Source: Tethya wilhelma
Lineage: Eukaryota > Porifera > Demospongiae > Tethyida > Tethyidae
Direction: 5' to 3'
Assembly (NCBI GenBank): GCA_964030475.1
Contig: CAXIPT010000002.1
Span: 6,091,820 to 6,155,819 of the forward strand
Length of the DNA stretch: 64,000 nucleotides
Of this stretch, positions 40,273 to 50,583 are shown piece by piece. A program made the position numbers and the translations under genes. The notes under the pieces are model-generated. The model worked only from the letters and a program-made list of their open reading frames with translations. It was not told where the DNA came from and did not search any database. Numbering within the stretch: position 1 is the first letter of the stretch; each line of letters starts with the position of its first letter.

Positions 40273-43200
40273 ATGGAAGGATTACAATTTGTAGTACTGG
40301 TAACAATAGTGGCCAGGTACACAGTACTCTCATCTGCTGAGACCTACTATGTCACACCATCACCAAATACCCCATGTCCTGAAGAAGGTGTGCCTTGCTT
40401 CACTCTCTCCCAGTATGCTAACAAATCAACTATCGACAAATACTTTGCCTCCAACACCACTCTTATCTTTCTTCTTGGGAACCACATCTTTGATTCCAAG
40501 TTCTCAAGTAGAAATATCTCAGCCATGTCCATTGAGTCTGATTCAGCCTCTCACTCTAATACATCAATCACCTGCTATGAGTCTGCTAGGTTCATATTTG
40601 AGTCAGTCAGTGTTGTTAGTATGAGAGGACTAGCTCTCTTAGGGTGTGTGAATAATGAGGTCATCAAGGTTGAAGAGCTTACAGTGGAAGATTGTAGTTT
40701 TGATGGTGAGGGGTGTGATGGAACTGGACTGCATTTAGTTAATGTGTCCATTGCCACAATCACGAGAAGTTCCTTCACATCAAATACTGGTAGAGAGATC
40801 GAGGATCCATGTTTTCACAATGGTGGCATGATTGAAGCTGGCGGAGCAATTATTATGCTTAACACTAAACTGGGTATTACTTTTTCAGACTGTTTATTTC
40901 AAAACAACACTATGACTGGAAATGATTATGGAAATGGTGGAGCATTGTATGCTTGCTTAAGTTCAAATATTACAATAATCAATAGCGAATTCAACAGCAA
41001 CACTGTGACTAGCAACAATGCATCATATGGTGGAGCAGTGGATGCTTACTCAAGCCCTAACATTACTATAGTCAACAGCACTTTCTACAGCAATACTGTG
41101 ACTGGAAAAATTGAATATGGAAACGGTGGAGCAGTGCATGTTTTCTCAAGTCCGAATATGGCCATAGTCAATAGCACTCTCAACAGCAATACTGCTAGTG
41201 GATATCAGCTTGGAGGAGGTGGAGCAGTGTTTGCTTACAAAAGCCCTAACGTCACAATAGTCAATAGCACTCTCAACAGCAATACTGTGACTGCAAATCA
41301 AGAAGGAGCAGGTGGAGCTGTTTTTGCTACCTCAAGTCCTAATATCACTATAATCAATAGCAAACTCAACAACAACGCTGTGACTGTAAGTGAATCAGGG
41401 TTCGATTCATCTGGTGGAGCAATGGATATTAACTCAAGTCCTGATTTTATGATAGTCAATAGTACACTCAACAACAACAGTGTGACTGGTCCTGGAGTTG
41501 GTGGAGCAATGAATGTGCTCAAGAGTACAATAGTTTTAAATGACTACTGTGCTTTCAGAAACAACAGCTGTACAGGTACTGGATCAGTGTTTTATTTCAG
41601 AAATGTGACATTTAAAAGTGACTTTCTCGATATTCAATCATACAGGACAGATACTAGTGTACTTTATGCTGTACAAAGTACGCTGTATTTCACTGGTAAC
41701 ACCACTGTTTCGAACAACAATGGAAGTTTGTTTCTTTACGCCTGTAATGTGACATTTATGGGGTACACAAATATGATGAACAATAAGGCTTCTACATCTG
41801 ATGAAGGAGGAGCACTGACTGCTCATCAAAGTGAGATTGTTTTTATGGGTAAAGTCAACCTAGTGAACAACACAGCTATACGAGGTGGAGCTATAGTAGC
41901 TGCCCAAAGCAAATTATATAATTATGGAAATACCACAATATCTCACAATATTGCATCAATGTCTGGTGGAGGCATCTATGCCTACCAGAGTGAACTCAAC
42001 TTCATGAATCATATCAACATCAGTAGGAACACAGCAACCATAAAAGGAGGAGGCATTCATGCCATCAGTTCAACTACAAGACTGACTAATGGATCCAAAA
42101 CTAACATTATTGGCAATCATGCTGAGAGAGGGGGTGGATTGTGTTTAGAGGGAAGTGCCAAAGTATATTTACTGAGAAGTTCAGTGGAAATTAATACCGA
42201 AAGTGCATTTCTACATTTGAAAGATAACAGTGCTGACTATGGAGGAGCTGTGTATGTTGCTGATAACACAACCTCTGATACTTGCTCAGTCATTCCTTTT
42301 AGTGAATCTGATCAGACTGCCATTTATGACGAATGCTTCATTCAAGGGATAGCACTCTATGCATATGATAATAAATTATACGTTCAGTACATTAATAGTC
42401 ACAACGATACGATGAAAATTTTTACTACAAACTTCACTAACAATAGAGCTAGATTAGCTGGAGATGTGCTCTATGGTGGCTTACTAGACAGGTGTAGAGC
42501 AAGTCTGTTTGCAGAGATATTTTATAAATTCAAATATCAAAGCTTAACTCCAAGCTCTTTGAGTGCAGTATCATATCTTCTCAACATTACCAATCTTAGA
42601 GTGCAAGACTTCGAGTCAACAAAAAAGATATCATCTGATCCAGTTCGTGTTTGTTTTTGTAAAGACAACCAGCCAGACTGCAGTTACCATCCTCAGCCAA
42701 AGAGTGTTACAAAGGGAGAAAATGTTAACGTGTCACTCGTTGCAGTTGACCATATAAACAACTCAATAGCAAATAGTACAATATATGCATTTGTGACACT
42801 AGGGGCAAAACTTGGTGAGGGACAATCTAGTCAACAGACCAATGAAGATGGTAGGTGTACTAATTTGACCTACAGTGTTTTCTCTCCTTATAATGCTTCT
42901 GAAAGACTTAAACTTAAGCTCTACGCTGATGGTCCATGTACCAATGTTGGAATATCTACAACCAATATCACAGTGCTTACTAAACCATGTCCACTTGGCT
43001 TCCAAGACAGTAATGAACGCTGTGAATGTGATGCTAAACTCCATCCTGAATACATATCGAATTGCTCCATTGATACAGAAACTGTTGAGAGAAAAGGTAA
43101 TGCCTGGTTTTCTTATGTCAACACTACACATCACCAAGGCTACATACTCCACAAATATTGTCCTTTTGACTATTGTAAACAACCAGCTGAAAAGATCTTT

Positions 43201-44835
43201 GTTAATTTAAACATTGAAAATGGTGCCAATAAATTGTGCACATTCAATCGCTCAGGAAAACTGTGTGGAACTTGTAAAGATGGTCTCAGTCTCTCTCTTG
43301 GTAGCTCACATTGCAGGCCATGCTCCAATAACTGGCTAGCACTACTCATTGTCTTTGCTTTAGCTGGTATAGCACTAGTTGCTATTATTCTTAAGTTGAA
43401 CATTACAGTAGCTGAAGGAACTTTCAATGGTCTCATCTTTTATGCTAACATCTTTGTAGCAAATCGTGCTATTTTCTTTCCATGTGATGAAACAAAGATA
43501 TTGACTCTCTTCATAGCATGGCTTAATCTAGACTTTGGATTTGAGACCTGCTTCTATGATGGAATGGATGGCTATGTAAAAATTTGGTTACAATTTGCTT
43601 TCCCTCTATATGTCATTTCTCTAGTTGTCGCAATTATCACTATTAGTGATATTTCTCCTAAGTTTGCGAGGCTGGTTACAGCAGGGAAGAATCCAATAGC
43701 AACACTAGCTACTCTTATTTTACTCTCTTACACAAAGCTCTTGCGTACAATCATTAATTCACTGTCAGTTACAAAACTCCAGTACTCTGATGGTTCACAT
43801 GAATTGGTCTGGCTGATTGATGCTAACATCTCATACCTCAGAGGAAAGCATATCCCTCTGTTTGTCACAGCTCTGATCATTGCTATAGTTGGGACAGGAT
43901 TCACACTCATACTCTTTGCTTGGCAGTGGCTCATTCATTGTCCAAGCAGAGGGCCACTAAGATGGATCATTGGGAATGGTAAATTCATTGCTTTCATCAA
44001 TGCTTATCACAATCCTTACAACAAAGACCATCGTTATTGGATTGGACTTCAATTGATAGTTCGTGTTTTCTTGTATCTTACTTCAGCTGTAAATGTTCTT
44101 GGAGATCCTAAAATCAATCTTCTAAGCATTGTTTTGGCAATAATGATAAATCAGTTTTTAAAACAAATAGTTGAAAGCAAACATAAAGTCAATGACAGTT
44201 TACTCATTCGTAAAGTCCACAAAGATACCCTTGTAGAAATTCTTGAAGCAATATCACTCTTAAATCTTGGAGTCTTGTCTGGTGCCTCTTTTATCACAGA
44301 GGATGAAGACAGCCAGAACATAGTAGCTTACATTTCAACTAGCATCACATTTGTCATATTCGTAGCTCTCCTTGGATACCATGTATACAAATTTGTTCTC
44401 ATACAACTCTTCAATAAGATCACCTTTAAGTTCCATACACAAACAAATAGGCAAGAATCTCCACTCCCTGTAAACAATACAGTATCGGCAACACTTACTA
44501 ATATACAGGAATCACTTGCAGAAACTGTGACTGTAGTCAATGCCTCACCAGAAGATCTGCTTACAAGATCTTTGAACGAAGATGAAGATCAACAGCTATT
44601 AACAGAAGACGAAACTTCACACCAATTTTCTCATGAGATAAACAGCTTGCTTCTAAATGAAGAAAGATCTGTTTCATGTCCCCCAGTATTCCAAGATGCT
44701 TCAAAAGAAATTGGCTTGAAACCAAGCAGTAAGTATTCCCCTTTCTCACCATCAGTACTTGTTGGAACGATTATACGAGATAAAGATGGATCATCAGAAC
44801 CAGAGGATGAGAATTCTCCTTTACTAAGACAATAG
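40273..44835 (+). CDS. Family B receptor-like protein, intact (1,520 aa)
   Basis: The start at 40273 (MEGLQFVVLVTIVARYTVLS) is a signal peptide and is preferred over the ATG 21 bp upstream. The mature start is AETYYVTPSPNTPCPEEG. Residues about 210-410 contain six or seven tandem turns of the type GGAV.AYSSPNITIVNSTLNSNTVTG, followed by less regular GGG(I/L) turns to about 700: a beta-helix-like ectodomain resembling Pmp repeats (GGA(I/L/V), FxxN). The module KLCGTCKDGLSLSLGSSHCRPC lies near 1,000. About nine or ten membrane segments follow, with NITVAEGTFNGLIFYANI, WLNLDFGFETCFYDGMDGY and LLSYTKLLRTII. The cytoplasmic tail of about 160 residues is acidic and ends EDENSPLLRQ, a dileucine signal. 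It is the only fully intact family B member here. Function unknown. Confidence 0.9.
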   Translation: MEGLQFVVLVTIVARYTVLSSAETYYVTPSPNTPCPEEGVPCFTLSQYANKSTIDKYFASNTTLIFLLGNHIFDSKFSSRNISAMSIESDSASHSNTSITCYESARFIFESVSVVSMRGLALLGCVNNEVIKVEELTVEDCSFDGEGCDGTGLHLVNVSIATITRSSFTSNTGREIEDPCFHNGGMIEAGGAIIMLNTKLGITFSDCLFQNNTMTGNDYGNGGALYACLSSNITIINSEFNSNTVTSNNASYGGAVDAYSSPNITIVNSTFYSNTVTGKIEYGNGGAVHVFSSPNMAIVNSTLNSNTASGYQLGGGGAVFAYKSPNVTIVNSTLNSNTVTANQEGAGGAVFATSSPNITIINSKLNNNAVTVSESGFDSSGGAMDINSSPDFMIVNSTLNNNSVTGPGVGGAMNVLKSTIVLNDYCAFRNNSCTGTGSVFYFRNVTFKSDFLDIQSYRTDTSVLYAVQSTLYFTGNTTVSNNNGSLFLYACNVTFMGYTNMMNNKASTSDEGGALTAHQSEIVFMGKVNLVNNTAIRGGAIVAAQSKLYNYGNTTISHNIASMSGGGIYAYQSELNFMNHINISRNTATIKGGGIHAISSTTRLTNGSKTNIIGNHAERGGGLCLEGSAKVYLLRSSVEINTESAFLHLKDNSADYGGAVYVADNTTSDTCSVIPFSESDQTAIYDECFIQGIALYAYDNKLYVQYINSHNDTMKIFTTNFTNNRARLAGDVLYGGLLDRCRASLFAEIFYKFKYQSLTPSSLSAVSYLLNITNLRVQDFESTKKISSDPVRVCFCKDNQPDCSYHPQPKSVTKGENVNVSLVAVDHINNSIANSTIYAFVTLGAKLGEGQSSQQTNEDGRCTNLTYSVFSPYNASERLKLKLYADGPCTNVGISTTNITVLTKPCPLGFQDSNERCECDAKLHPEYISNCSIDTETVERKGNAWFSYVNTTHHQGYILHKYCPFDYCKQPAEKIFVNLNIENGANKLCTFNRSGKLCGTCKDGLSLSLGSSHCRPCSNNWLALLIVFALAGIALVAIILKLNITVAEGTFNGLIFYANIFVANRAIFFPCDETKILTLFIAWLNLDFGFETCFYDGMDGYVKIWLQFAFPLYVISLVVAIITISDISPKFARLVTAGKNPIATLATLILLSYTKLLRTIINSLSVTKLQYSDGSHELVWLIDANISYLRGKHIPLFVTALIIAIVGTGFTLILFAWQWLIHCPSRGPLRWIIGNGKFIAFINAYHNPYNKDHRYWIGLQLIVRVFLYLTSAVNVLGDPKINLLSIVLAIMINQFLKQIVESKHKVNDSLLIRKVHKDTLVEILEAISLLNLGVLSGASFITEDEDSQNIVAYISTSITFVIFVALLGYHVYKFVLIQLFNKITFKFHTQTNRQESPLPVNNTVSATLTNIQESLAETVTVVNASPEDLLTRSLNEDEDQQLLTEDETSHQFSHEINSLLLNEERSVSCPPVFQDASKEIGLKPSSKYSPFSPSVLVGTIIRDKDGSSEPEDENSPLLRQ
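40930..41515 (+). repeat. Coding tandem repeats of the family B ectodomain
   Basis: Six to seven units of about 75-96 bp with the recurrent words CAATAGCACTCTCAACAGCA and GGTGGAGCAGT. They encode the beta-helix-like turns of the gene at 40273. Repeats of this sort can change number by slippage or unequal exchange. Confidence 0.8.
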
Positions 44836-45643
44836 TTATAATGATGACCATATAATTATACTTGCTAACTTAAAGGTAATTAATTACCTAGCATAATAAT
44901 AATTATTATTATTATGTATGGATTGCTATAAGTGTTCTTTATTTGTGTGTAGAAGAAATTGTTTAGATATTCTATTAAGCTGTTTCTTAGGCATAATTAT
45001 AATAGTAAGCATAATAATTTTGTACTATGCCATTGTACTAAAACATTGGCCCTTTTTACTTGTAAAGTATAGCGCTGCACTAATCCCTAGTTTATATAAT
45101 ATTGACAAGAATGGTCTGTAGAATATGAGAAACAATAAGAGAATAGAGTAGATGGTATGGTACATAGAAATTGTATTCCAAGTATGGATAGCCCATTAGC
45201 ACAATACAAATTACAATAATATTATCGTAGCGTGTGGAAAGTATAGTATCATAAGGTTAAGTAGAACCAGAAGAATTTTATCTACGATAAAAACTAACTA
45301 AGTAGACAAACGTTATACAAATAGTATGCAAAACATTGTACTAAAACAACTACCTAAAAGAATGTATAGTTCTTATACGGTCACAGTTATGGAACACTTA
45401 GAAACTGAATCCATTTGGGAAATGTAAGCCTATCAACAACAATAAAATAAAATTCATGCACTCTTACATAGTATTATATTAATATGTATCATAGCACAAC
45501 TATATATAATAAAGGCAAGATATCCTATACATATACAGTTATCAGCAATTTGAATCAAAGTAACAGTCCTGAATAATCAAAGTACCTAGAACAGTTAGTT
45601 CAATTCAGTAAGTATAATTTTCAATACCTTGTATGTTATTAAA
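44836..45643. other. Intergenic; upstream of family A copy
   Basis: The small open frame at 44,918-45,121 has no supporting context. 45,360-45,500 resembles the upstream block of the gene at 29942. The word TATATATAATAAAGGC near 45,501 is a possible TATA region. Confidence 0.45.
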
Positions 45644-48600
45644 ATGAAGCTAGGAAGCCAGTGTAGTTTTAGTTTTCTTATTGTGGCTGTTATTTTTGCT
45701 TACTCAATTGCTAACAGCTGTCAAGTTGTTAAATTTGAAACAGAGTGCCACTACTATGTACATCCAGATGGAAATGACACTTCTTGTCCTTTTTCTACCA
45801 ATGATTCAAAAACACACAGGTCTGAATGCCGGAACTTATCATATTTTGTTGAGAACCAAAACAAATTCTTCGAGTCAAGCAGAACATTCTGTTTTCTCAA
45901 TGGATTATTTACTCATGATGTTAACATCTCCATTGCAAACCTCATTGATCTGAGAATGATAGGTATCAAGGAAGATAGTAAAATTAATTGTATGGACAGT
46001 GAAAATGCTGGATTTGCATTCATTAATGTTACCAGACTGCACATTGAAAATTTGAAAATTTACAATTGTGGACAGAAAATGAATTTTGGACATGGTGATG
46101 TACATACAGCTTTAGGGTGTAACAAGGCTATAGATCATACTCTGATCAATGTGGATATCTCATACTCTCGCAGTCAAAACATACATTACCAGAACGTCAT
46201 GGGAAGCTTGACAATTTGTAATTCTACATTTTCCCATGCAGCAAATGCCACAGTAGAGCACTACTATTATAGCGGAAATTCTTTCTTTTTCAACTACTGT
46301 AATAAACACAAATCAATTCATTTCCTCATCAAGCATTCTTGGTTTCACAACAACATTAACAAACAAAACAAAACAAGAAGTCACTATGACATTTTGAACC
46401 TTGCATCGGGACTATTGGTTGTTCTAGCGTGCACCAACATCAATGTGACAATAGACAATGTAGTTTTGGATAGAAATGAAGGCCACTCTGGTGGAAACAT
46501 GGCGATTGTGTTACATGATATCTTTCACATTTTCAAACATCCCATTCTTATTACAAACAGTCACATAACAAATGGTAGAGCTAATGTAGGAGCAGGAATC
46601 TTTGGCTCTTTTGTCGAGTCTTCAAAGCACAAAATTCGAGGATGCAATCATAAATCACCTAATCCTTTATTGGCCATTACAAATACAGTATTTTCAGGCA
46701 ACAGAGCAGAGATAGGAGGTGCTGGGCTTTACCTACGGCCAAAGGAATCCCAAACATACTGTAGTGTAGGAACGATTGAATTAAGTGGTTGTACTTTTAA
46801 AAACAATACTCTGAGCAAGATAGGTCCAGGAGGTGTTGCAATTCACATAACCAACTACATTGCTCTTGCCTATATTCAACATGCATCACCTCAGTTTCAT
46901 CTTGAAATAAAAATACTGAGTTTTTTGAGCACTTTGTGAAATCTCCTTCTGGAAAAGGGGTGATATTTGCAAAGGCCAGTCCACATGTTGGGCTAACAGA
47001 TATTAAAATTTACAACAACAACTCCAGTGGGATTTTAGGAGTCAGTAGCAGCTTTGTGATATCAGGAAATGTTTCTATTTTCAACAATACTGCCTCAAGT
47101 GGAGGAGGAATGCTGTTTTGTTCTGATTCGGTTATGTTTTTGACTCCACACACAAACCTAACAATAAAGAACAACCAAGTACAACATGCTGGGGGTGGCA
47201 TATGTATAGAAATGTTGTGTTTACAATCAAGACCAATGTGTTTTTTTCAGTTGGATAAGAAAACATTGATAAATCCAAAATTGATAAAAACAATGCACGT
47301 TTATCTTAAAAATAACACTGCCAAGGATGCTGGGCACGGATTATATGGTGGCTCAATAGAGTACTGCTTTCTTTTAGATCCTCCAATACATAATGCCAGA
47401 GCAAAATACAGTAAACCTATTTTCAATACTATCTTTGAAATTGAACCAAAACTTCCATCAAGTATTACTTCACCACCACAGCGGGTTTGCCTGTGTAGCC
47501 TACAAAATGATAAAGACCGATGCTTTGAACCACACAGTGGAATCAAGACAATAAGTGTTTATCGAGGAGAATTGTTCAACTTATCACTAGTGATTGTAGG
47601 ACAGTACAATGGTACAGTACCAGGGATTATTGAGGCAAAATTTGAAAACAAAGCAGTTTTGTGGAACATCTTCGTGAATATACTCCACTTTATATTGATG
47701 TTAATCTCAAAACATGTCCAGTGGGTTTTCAACTAAGTCGATCAACGGAAGGTAAATATTCTTGCACATGTTTTTACGAGTTCGCAAAAAAATACGGAGA
47801 CAGTATCAGCTGTGATATTACATTACAAACAATAACAACTAATGTAAGCAAGAATCCTTTTTGGATAGGGTACAAAAATGAAGGCAAAACATTCTTGATT
47901 TCAAAAAGTATTAAATTCGACTATTTTTCACTACGAAACACTATAGACATAACTGTTGACAACTACTCTATCAATCAAGATGCACAGTGTCGCAATAATT
48001 ATAACCGAACTGGAATACTTTGTGGAGCTTGCAAAACAAACTATAGTGTAATTTTGGGATCGTCAGAATGTAAACTTAACTGCTCTGATAACTACATATC
48101 AATGATAGTAGTTTTTGCTTTAGCTGGTATTGCAGTAGTCTTTTTCATCTCTTTTCTCAACCTAACAGTCACTGAGGGAACAATAAATGGTCTGATATTT
48201 TATGCAAACATTGTTCAGGTTCATAGAGCAACTTTCTTCAGGTTTCATCATTACTGTGTCAGTATTCTTACAAACCTACTTGTTGTGTTTGTGTCTTGCA
48301 TGGATGAACCTTGATCTTGGTATCCCAGTGTGCTTCTATAAGGGAATGGATGAGTATGCTAAGGCATGGTTGCAATTCCTCTTCCCGATCTATGTGTGGA
48401 TGCTTTCTGGTCTCATTATCATACTCAGTCGAAAATTCAAATTATTTGCAAAACTTATCAGCAGAAATGGAGTCAAAGTTTTGGCCACATTGATAATTCT
48501 CTCTTACACTAAAATGCTACGAACAATCATTTCAACTATGAATTTCCAAAGGATTTATCACTATGGTCAAAGTAACAATCGCATTATACAACTTCATTGG

Positions 48601-49369
48601 AAGCCAGATGCAAATATTCCTTTCTTACATGGAAAACATATCCCCCTGTTCATCATGGGACTACTCTTTGCTCTGATATGCTTTCCATTCACTATTGTAC
48701 TTCTCTGTATACAGAACTTACAGAAAGTGTCTCACTTGCGATGTTTCACATGGGTTAACAGACTCAAGCCTTTCTTTGACACATTTACAGGACCTTACAC
48801 GAAACAAGTAAGGTTTTGGACTGGATTGTTATTACTTATGAGATGTTTACTCTACTTTATTTCAGCTACCAACCACAACGGTAAAGGTACTGAGCTGGCA
48901 AATATTTATATCACTCTCGCTGGGGGCACTGTTCTATTCTTTATTGCCTGGATCTTGAGAGGAATCTATGAAAAACGATCATTGGACATCTTAGAATGTT
49001 TGTATCTACTCAATTTAAGTGGACTTTGTATCGCGACGGCATTTGCAATCAATGAAGGGCGCAAAAAACTTCAAAGTGTGGCAACACACACATCTGTGTT
49101 GGTAGGATTCATTACCTTCATTGGGATAATAGCCTACCACAGATACAAGCAAATATCAATTTACGTGAAGATGATCAAGGATCAATTAAATTCTACCATA
49201 GCCATTACGCGAGAGAGTGTGTCGACTACTGAAGTCAGTTTCCAATAGCTTTCCAACCAGTCCTCTAGCAAATGTGAATCCACTTACGTCTCCACCATTT
49301 GTTCGTTTTGATCAAGATCGTGAACCTCTGCTAGCACCAATTGAAGAGGAAGAAAAACATAATGACTAA
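45644..49369 (+). pseudogene. Family A receptor-like gene with several frameshifts
   Basis: Starts MKLGSQCSFSFLIVAVIFAY, then CQVVKFETECHYYVHPDGND, as in intact copies. It is open for about 425 codons. A one-base indel near 46,910 shifts the frame. A deletion of about 145 bp near 47,655 removes the region before FVE/FLREYTPLYIDV. Another small insertion near 48,295 (SC MDEP in place of SWINLDLG) and a two-base deletion near 49,237 (GAAGTCAGTTTCC) break the tail. The LCGACKTNYSVILGSSEC module, the membrane segments and the end DREPLLAPIEEEEKHND are all recognisable across frames, the last ending at 49,369. Four lesions make this a pseudogene unless the assembly is poor here. Confidence 0.85.
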
Positions 49370-50583
49370 CATATCAACTAGGGATTCTTATATAAGACCC
49401 CTTTTAAAAATTTTTTTAGCTTTACTATTAATGTTGTAACGTAATTATATGCACATGTAGTACACCATAATGTAAATATAGTTATACAGTAACAAACACA
49501 ATTGGGTTTCTATACACTATTGCGATCGAAGAACATTATTTGCATCCTATAATATAATTTTTACAGGTTCACACACATTGAGGGTCAGTCTAATCCACTA
49601 GAAAACCCCATAAGGTATAGGCTTCGGTATAACTTGGATTTAGTGGCCCAGCCATAATAATTTATAATGATATGCCAGGCCTAAATATTGTATATTGAGG
49701 GTCTACCTTATGCAATTCCCAGCATCAATGACTATGTAGACTCTGAACTTTGTGAACAATGAAATGATAATTATGAATTTGTTACTAAGTCCATTTGCAT
49801 TCACTTGAGCCCCTGAAGTAGAATTTCTCAGTTGATGTGGTCACAATTACTCAAACGTGAAGATTTGGACAGGTAAAGGACAGCTAGATACTATCAGAAT
49901 CTATGTGAAATTTGCTATTTAATGGTGCTAGTAATATTGAAATTGGTTACAAAAAACAGACCTAATAGTCTATGTGGTACAGTATATGGGCCACAAAGAC
50001 TATAGAGGACTGTAAAGAGACCTGGTAGCTAGTTTGGAGTGCAAGCCAGCTAAACCACAGTCATTAATTTTACTAAATTTGACTGAGTTATGATTGAACT
50101 TGGTCACAATTACCATGTTCATTTCAAACTCATGTTCTGTACACTTAGACGATTACGATAAGTAGTCCAAACAGCCTTGGTTAAATTAACTTGGATCACA
50201 AGTTAGCTAAACCATGGCATCACACGCATACACATGTAGGTAAAATGTAAAAGCCAAGTTGTAAATCTTGACATACCTCTCAAGTAACAGAGTACTGCTG
50301 CACTTTAGCTTGGCCCACATGCACAGAGGCTGGTACTATATACACACTGGCACCTTTCTTCGTTTCTTTTACTTCACATGAAACCTTCAACTCTTCAGTT
50401 GTCTTCTCTTTGTTTGTTCAGTGAATCTCGTGTCGCTCCATGCTGTCTTTTTGTACATCACATGAGCTCTAGACAAGTAAGTTTCGCGCTAAATTACGTC
50501 ATTCCAAGATTATGAGCGCGCATGCGCAGTAAAGATGCCTTTGCTTTATAAGATATGTTAAAAGAAAAAACTGAACGAGGAAA
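49370..50583. other. Intergenic, 5' side of TRP-like gene
   Basis: Boundary between the receptor cluster and the spliced channel gene. No coding potential recognised. A GC-richer patch at about 50,500-50,540 (GAGCGCGCATGCGCAGT) could belong to the promoter of the downstream gene. Confidence 0.45.

Noticed and set aside
4400..44835. Bacterial contamination, because ectodomains resemble Pmp-type outer membrane proteins
   Set aside because: The genes have eukaryote-like signal peptides, many N-glycosylation sites, multi-pass membrane domains, dileucine tails and TATA boxes. They share repeats with introns of adjacent spliced animal genes.
44918..45121. Small 67-aa hydrophobic open frame
   Set aside because: AT-rich, with no homology to neighbours and no context; likely chance.
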